Source: Cyanobacteria bacterium UBA2855
GTDB lineage: Bacteria > Cyanobacteriota > Vampirovibrionia > Gastranaerophilales > Gastranaerophilaceae
DNA: 64,000 nucleotides
Assembly (NCBI GenBank): GCA_002350725.1
Contig: DEFJ01000027.1
Span: forward strand, 1-64,000
Reading direction: 5' to 3'
The notes beneath the pieces were generated by a model. That model worked only from the letters and a program-made list of their open reading frames with translations, searched no databases and was not told the DNA's origin. Below are positions 62,774 through 64,000 of this stretch, piece by piece (positions within the stretch are counted from its first letter, which is position 1; each line of letters opens with the position of its first letter). The translations under genes and the position numbers were made by a program.

Positions 62774-63646
62774 ATGAAATTTATAATATCTTTTTCAATA
62801 ATTTTAATAACCGTTATCTCGTTATTTAGCTTGGTAAATAAGCCAATATTACACAAGCATTTTATTCTTGAGCCGGCGAATTTTAAACTTGTAAGTGTAA
62901 ATCAACGCCCAAGAGATACTCAAAGTATCCGACTTTTTAAAATAGGTAATGTTGCAAAATCAGCGAGCTCGAAAAATACTTCCTCCCAAGAAACAAAAAT
63001 TATTTATGATAATGAATCGCCTATAATACCATCATCGTTTTTGGCATCTACTGAAACCAGGGTAGAAACCGTAAACACAAGTACAGGTCGTAATGTTCAA
63101 ACTTCCGCAGGACAAAAATATAACCACAATGAGGAAGTTCTGACCCATGTGGAACAAATGCTTCAAGGTCAAAATATGGTATCGGAGTCGGATTTGGTTC
63201 GTTCGGCAATGAGGGAATATGAAACCTCTTCAGGTAAAGTTGATTCAAAAACAAATTCTGCATGTCCTATATGCGATAAATTTACCGGAAAAACTTCAAG
63301 AGAGGAGCTTATTGCGTGGAATATATGGCGAAGTAATCTTCAAAACCGCATAATGGAGCTATCTGACGTCGATGCAGATTATGGTACAATTTTTTTCTTT
63401 TCATTTAAAGTCGATGAAAATAAGAATATTTCAAACGTAAAAGTTGTAGCAACGACGAGTTCCGGTAGGGAGTATATTCCTGCGGTAAGAAAAGCCATTT
63501 TTAAAACAAATCATACAGATATTCTAACTTTCCCAAAAGGTACAAAGCGAAAAATAGTTGATTTTAACGGCGGTTTTTTGATGGGAGCTTATGAGCAATA
63601 TTCTTCTCCTTCTGATTATCATGATTTTGAAAGAGTAAGATATTAA
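62774..63646 (+). CDS. Membrane-anchored protein with a TonB-C-like domain
   Basis: A 290-residue protein with an N-terminal membrane helix (FIISFSIILITVISLFSLV), a polar Ser/Thr/Asn-rich linker (residues 40-160), an isolated CPICDKF motif (CxxC), and a C-terminal domain of about 100 residues whose pattern (NIWRSNLQNRIM...FFFSFKVDENKNISNVKVVATTSSG...AVRKAIFKT...LTFPKGTKRKIVDFNGGF) resembles TonB/TolA C-terminal domains. This would suit a periplasm-spanning link to the outer membrane or wall. Third gene of the VWA operon. Confidence 0.6.
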   Translation: MKFIISFSIILITVISLFSLVNKPILHKHFILEPANFKLVSVNQRPRDTQSIRLFKIGNVAKSASSKNTSSQETKIIYDNESPIIPSSFLASTETRVETVNTSTGRNVQTSAGQKYNHNEEVLTHVEQMLQGQNMVSESDLVRSAMREYETSSGKVDSKTNSACPICDKFTGKTSREELIAWNIWRSNLQNRIMELSDVDADYGTIFFFSFKVDENKNISNVKVVATTSSGREYIPAVRKAIFKTNHTDILTFPKGTKRKIVDFNGGFLMGAYEQYSSPSDYHDFERVRY

Positions 63647-63656
63647 CTAATAAAAA

Positions 63657-63675
63657 ACCGGCATATCATGCCGGT
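63657..63675. terminator. Hairpin terminator, mainly for the minus-strand gene
   Basis: ACCGGCAT-ATC-ATGCCGGT. On the minus strand it is followed by six Ts, ending the gene at 63734; on the plus strand the tract after it is weak (GTTAAGATT), though it may still help stop the VWA operon. Confidence 0.75.
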
Positions 63676-63733
63676 GTTAAGATTATCCTTAAATAAAATT
63701 TTCCTAATATCCTGTTCCTATTTTTCCAACGCG

Positions 63734-63916
63734 CTAGGCGATAAAATTTGTTGAACCTCCGTAGATACATGCCCCATGGAAGAATGATTGCTTCATTATC
63801 TCAACTAAAGATTTTCTAACAACATTTTTGTTGTCTAAATCAACTTCACTAATTGCTTTTGCTGCATTTTTATATGTATCTGTTACCGTGTTCGGCATTA
63901 AAATTGTCTTTGCCAT
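63734..63916 (-). CDS. Small hypothetical protein
   Basis: A 60-residue protein with a polar N-terminal half (AKTILMPNTVTDTYKNAAKAI), a helix (VVRKSLVEIMKQSFF) and a Gly/Cys-rich end (HGACIYGGSTNFIA). No family recognised. GAGAGGTCA precedes the ATG and a good terminator follows, which support it as a real short gene. Confidence 0.55.
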   Translation of the reverse strand: MAKTILMPNTVTDTYKNAAKAISEVDLDNKNVVRKSLVEIMKQSFFHGACIYGGSTNFIA

Positions 63917-64000
63917 AATTGACCTCTCTTCTTGTTTTGCTCTCGTATATATATAAAAACTTTTCTCTTAAAAATATTGCCTTTTTCAATAAAAAGTATA

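Noticed and set aside
1..64000. tRNA or rRNA genes, prophage and insertion sequences
   Set aside because: No cloverleaf with a TTCGA-type loop, no rRNA-like conserved stretch, and no transposase or integrase reading frame was seen by eye.

Overview
The window is AT-rich, roughly one third G+C by eye, and carries a cyanobacterial-lineage signature: the beta-prime subunit of RNA polymerase is split into rpoC1 and rpoC2 next to rpoB, the rpoC2 product has the long insertion typical of that phylum, and an orphan response regulator reads like cyanobacterial RpaA. There are no photosynthesis genes. A porin-like beta barrel, Mla-type lipid transport genes and an SLH surface protein indicate an outer membrane. 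The best inference is a non-photosynthetic relative of Cyanobacteria (Vampirovibrionia/Melainabacteria, e.g. gut Gastranaerophilales). This is an inference from gene content, not a database result.

Layout. 1-8 kb: a CxxCxxCC metal-cluster protein, a repeat-containing secreted-looking or scaffold protein, valS, small membrane proteins, asd and an exported lineage protein. 8-9.1 kb: a gene-poor island with a decayed EF-hand-like pseudogene and a three-copy GC-rich palindromic repeat. 9.1-18.3 kb: rpoB-rpoC1-rpoC2 with a clear sigma70 promoter and terminator. 18.3-29.2 kb: speD, RpaA-like regulator, panD, glyS, cysE, tag, a large SLH protein, an organophosphate-type MFS carrier, a DnaQ-like exonuclease and trxA. 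29.3-38.9 kb: a 1138-residue acidic low-complexity protein, radA, a PrsA/SurA-like foldase and mfd. 39-42.4 kb: Mla-like ATPase and permease plus an OprP-like porin. 42.5-49.9 kb: a basic amino acid decarboxylase (polyamines, with speD), comF, a radical SAM protein, a PilM-PilN fusion with PilO, nadA and rlmB. 50-55.7 kb: the primary sigma factor, a peptide transporter lacking its ATPases, and an MgtC-like protein. 55.7-64 kb: an 829-residue lineage protein, an aminotransferase, plsY, and a three-gene operon coding for VWA, FHA-like membrane and TonB-C-like proteins.

Two regulatory patterns cut across the window. First, at least nine genes lack a Shine-Dalgarno sequence and have a -10 hexamer (TATAAT, TAAAAT or TATATT) exactly six bases before the start codon, which predicts leaderless mRNAs; the rest use ordinary ribosome binding sites. 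Second, three intergenic sites match the full cyanobacterial HLR1 consensus (binding site of the RpaB response regulator), each 87-94 bases upstream of an uncharacterised gene. This suggests that an Rpa-type regulatory circuit survived without photosynthesis. No rRNA, tRNA, CRISPR array, prophage or insertion sequence was seen.
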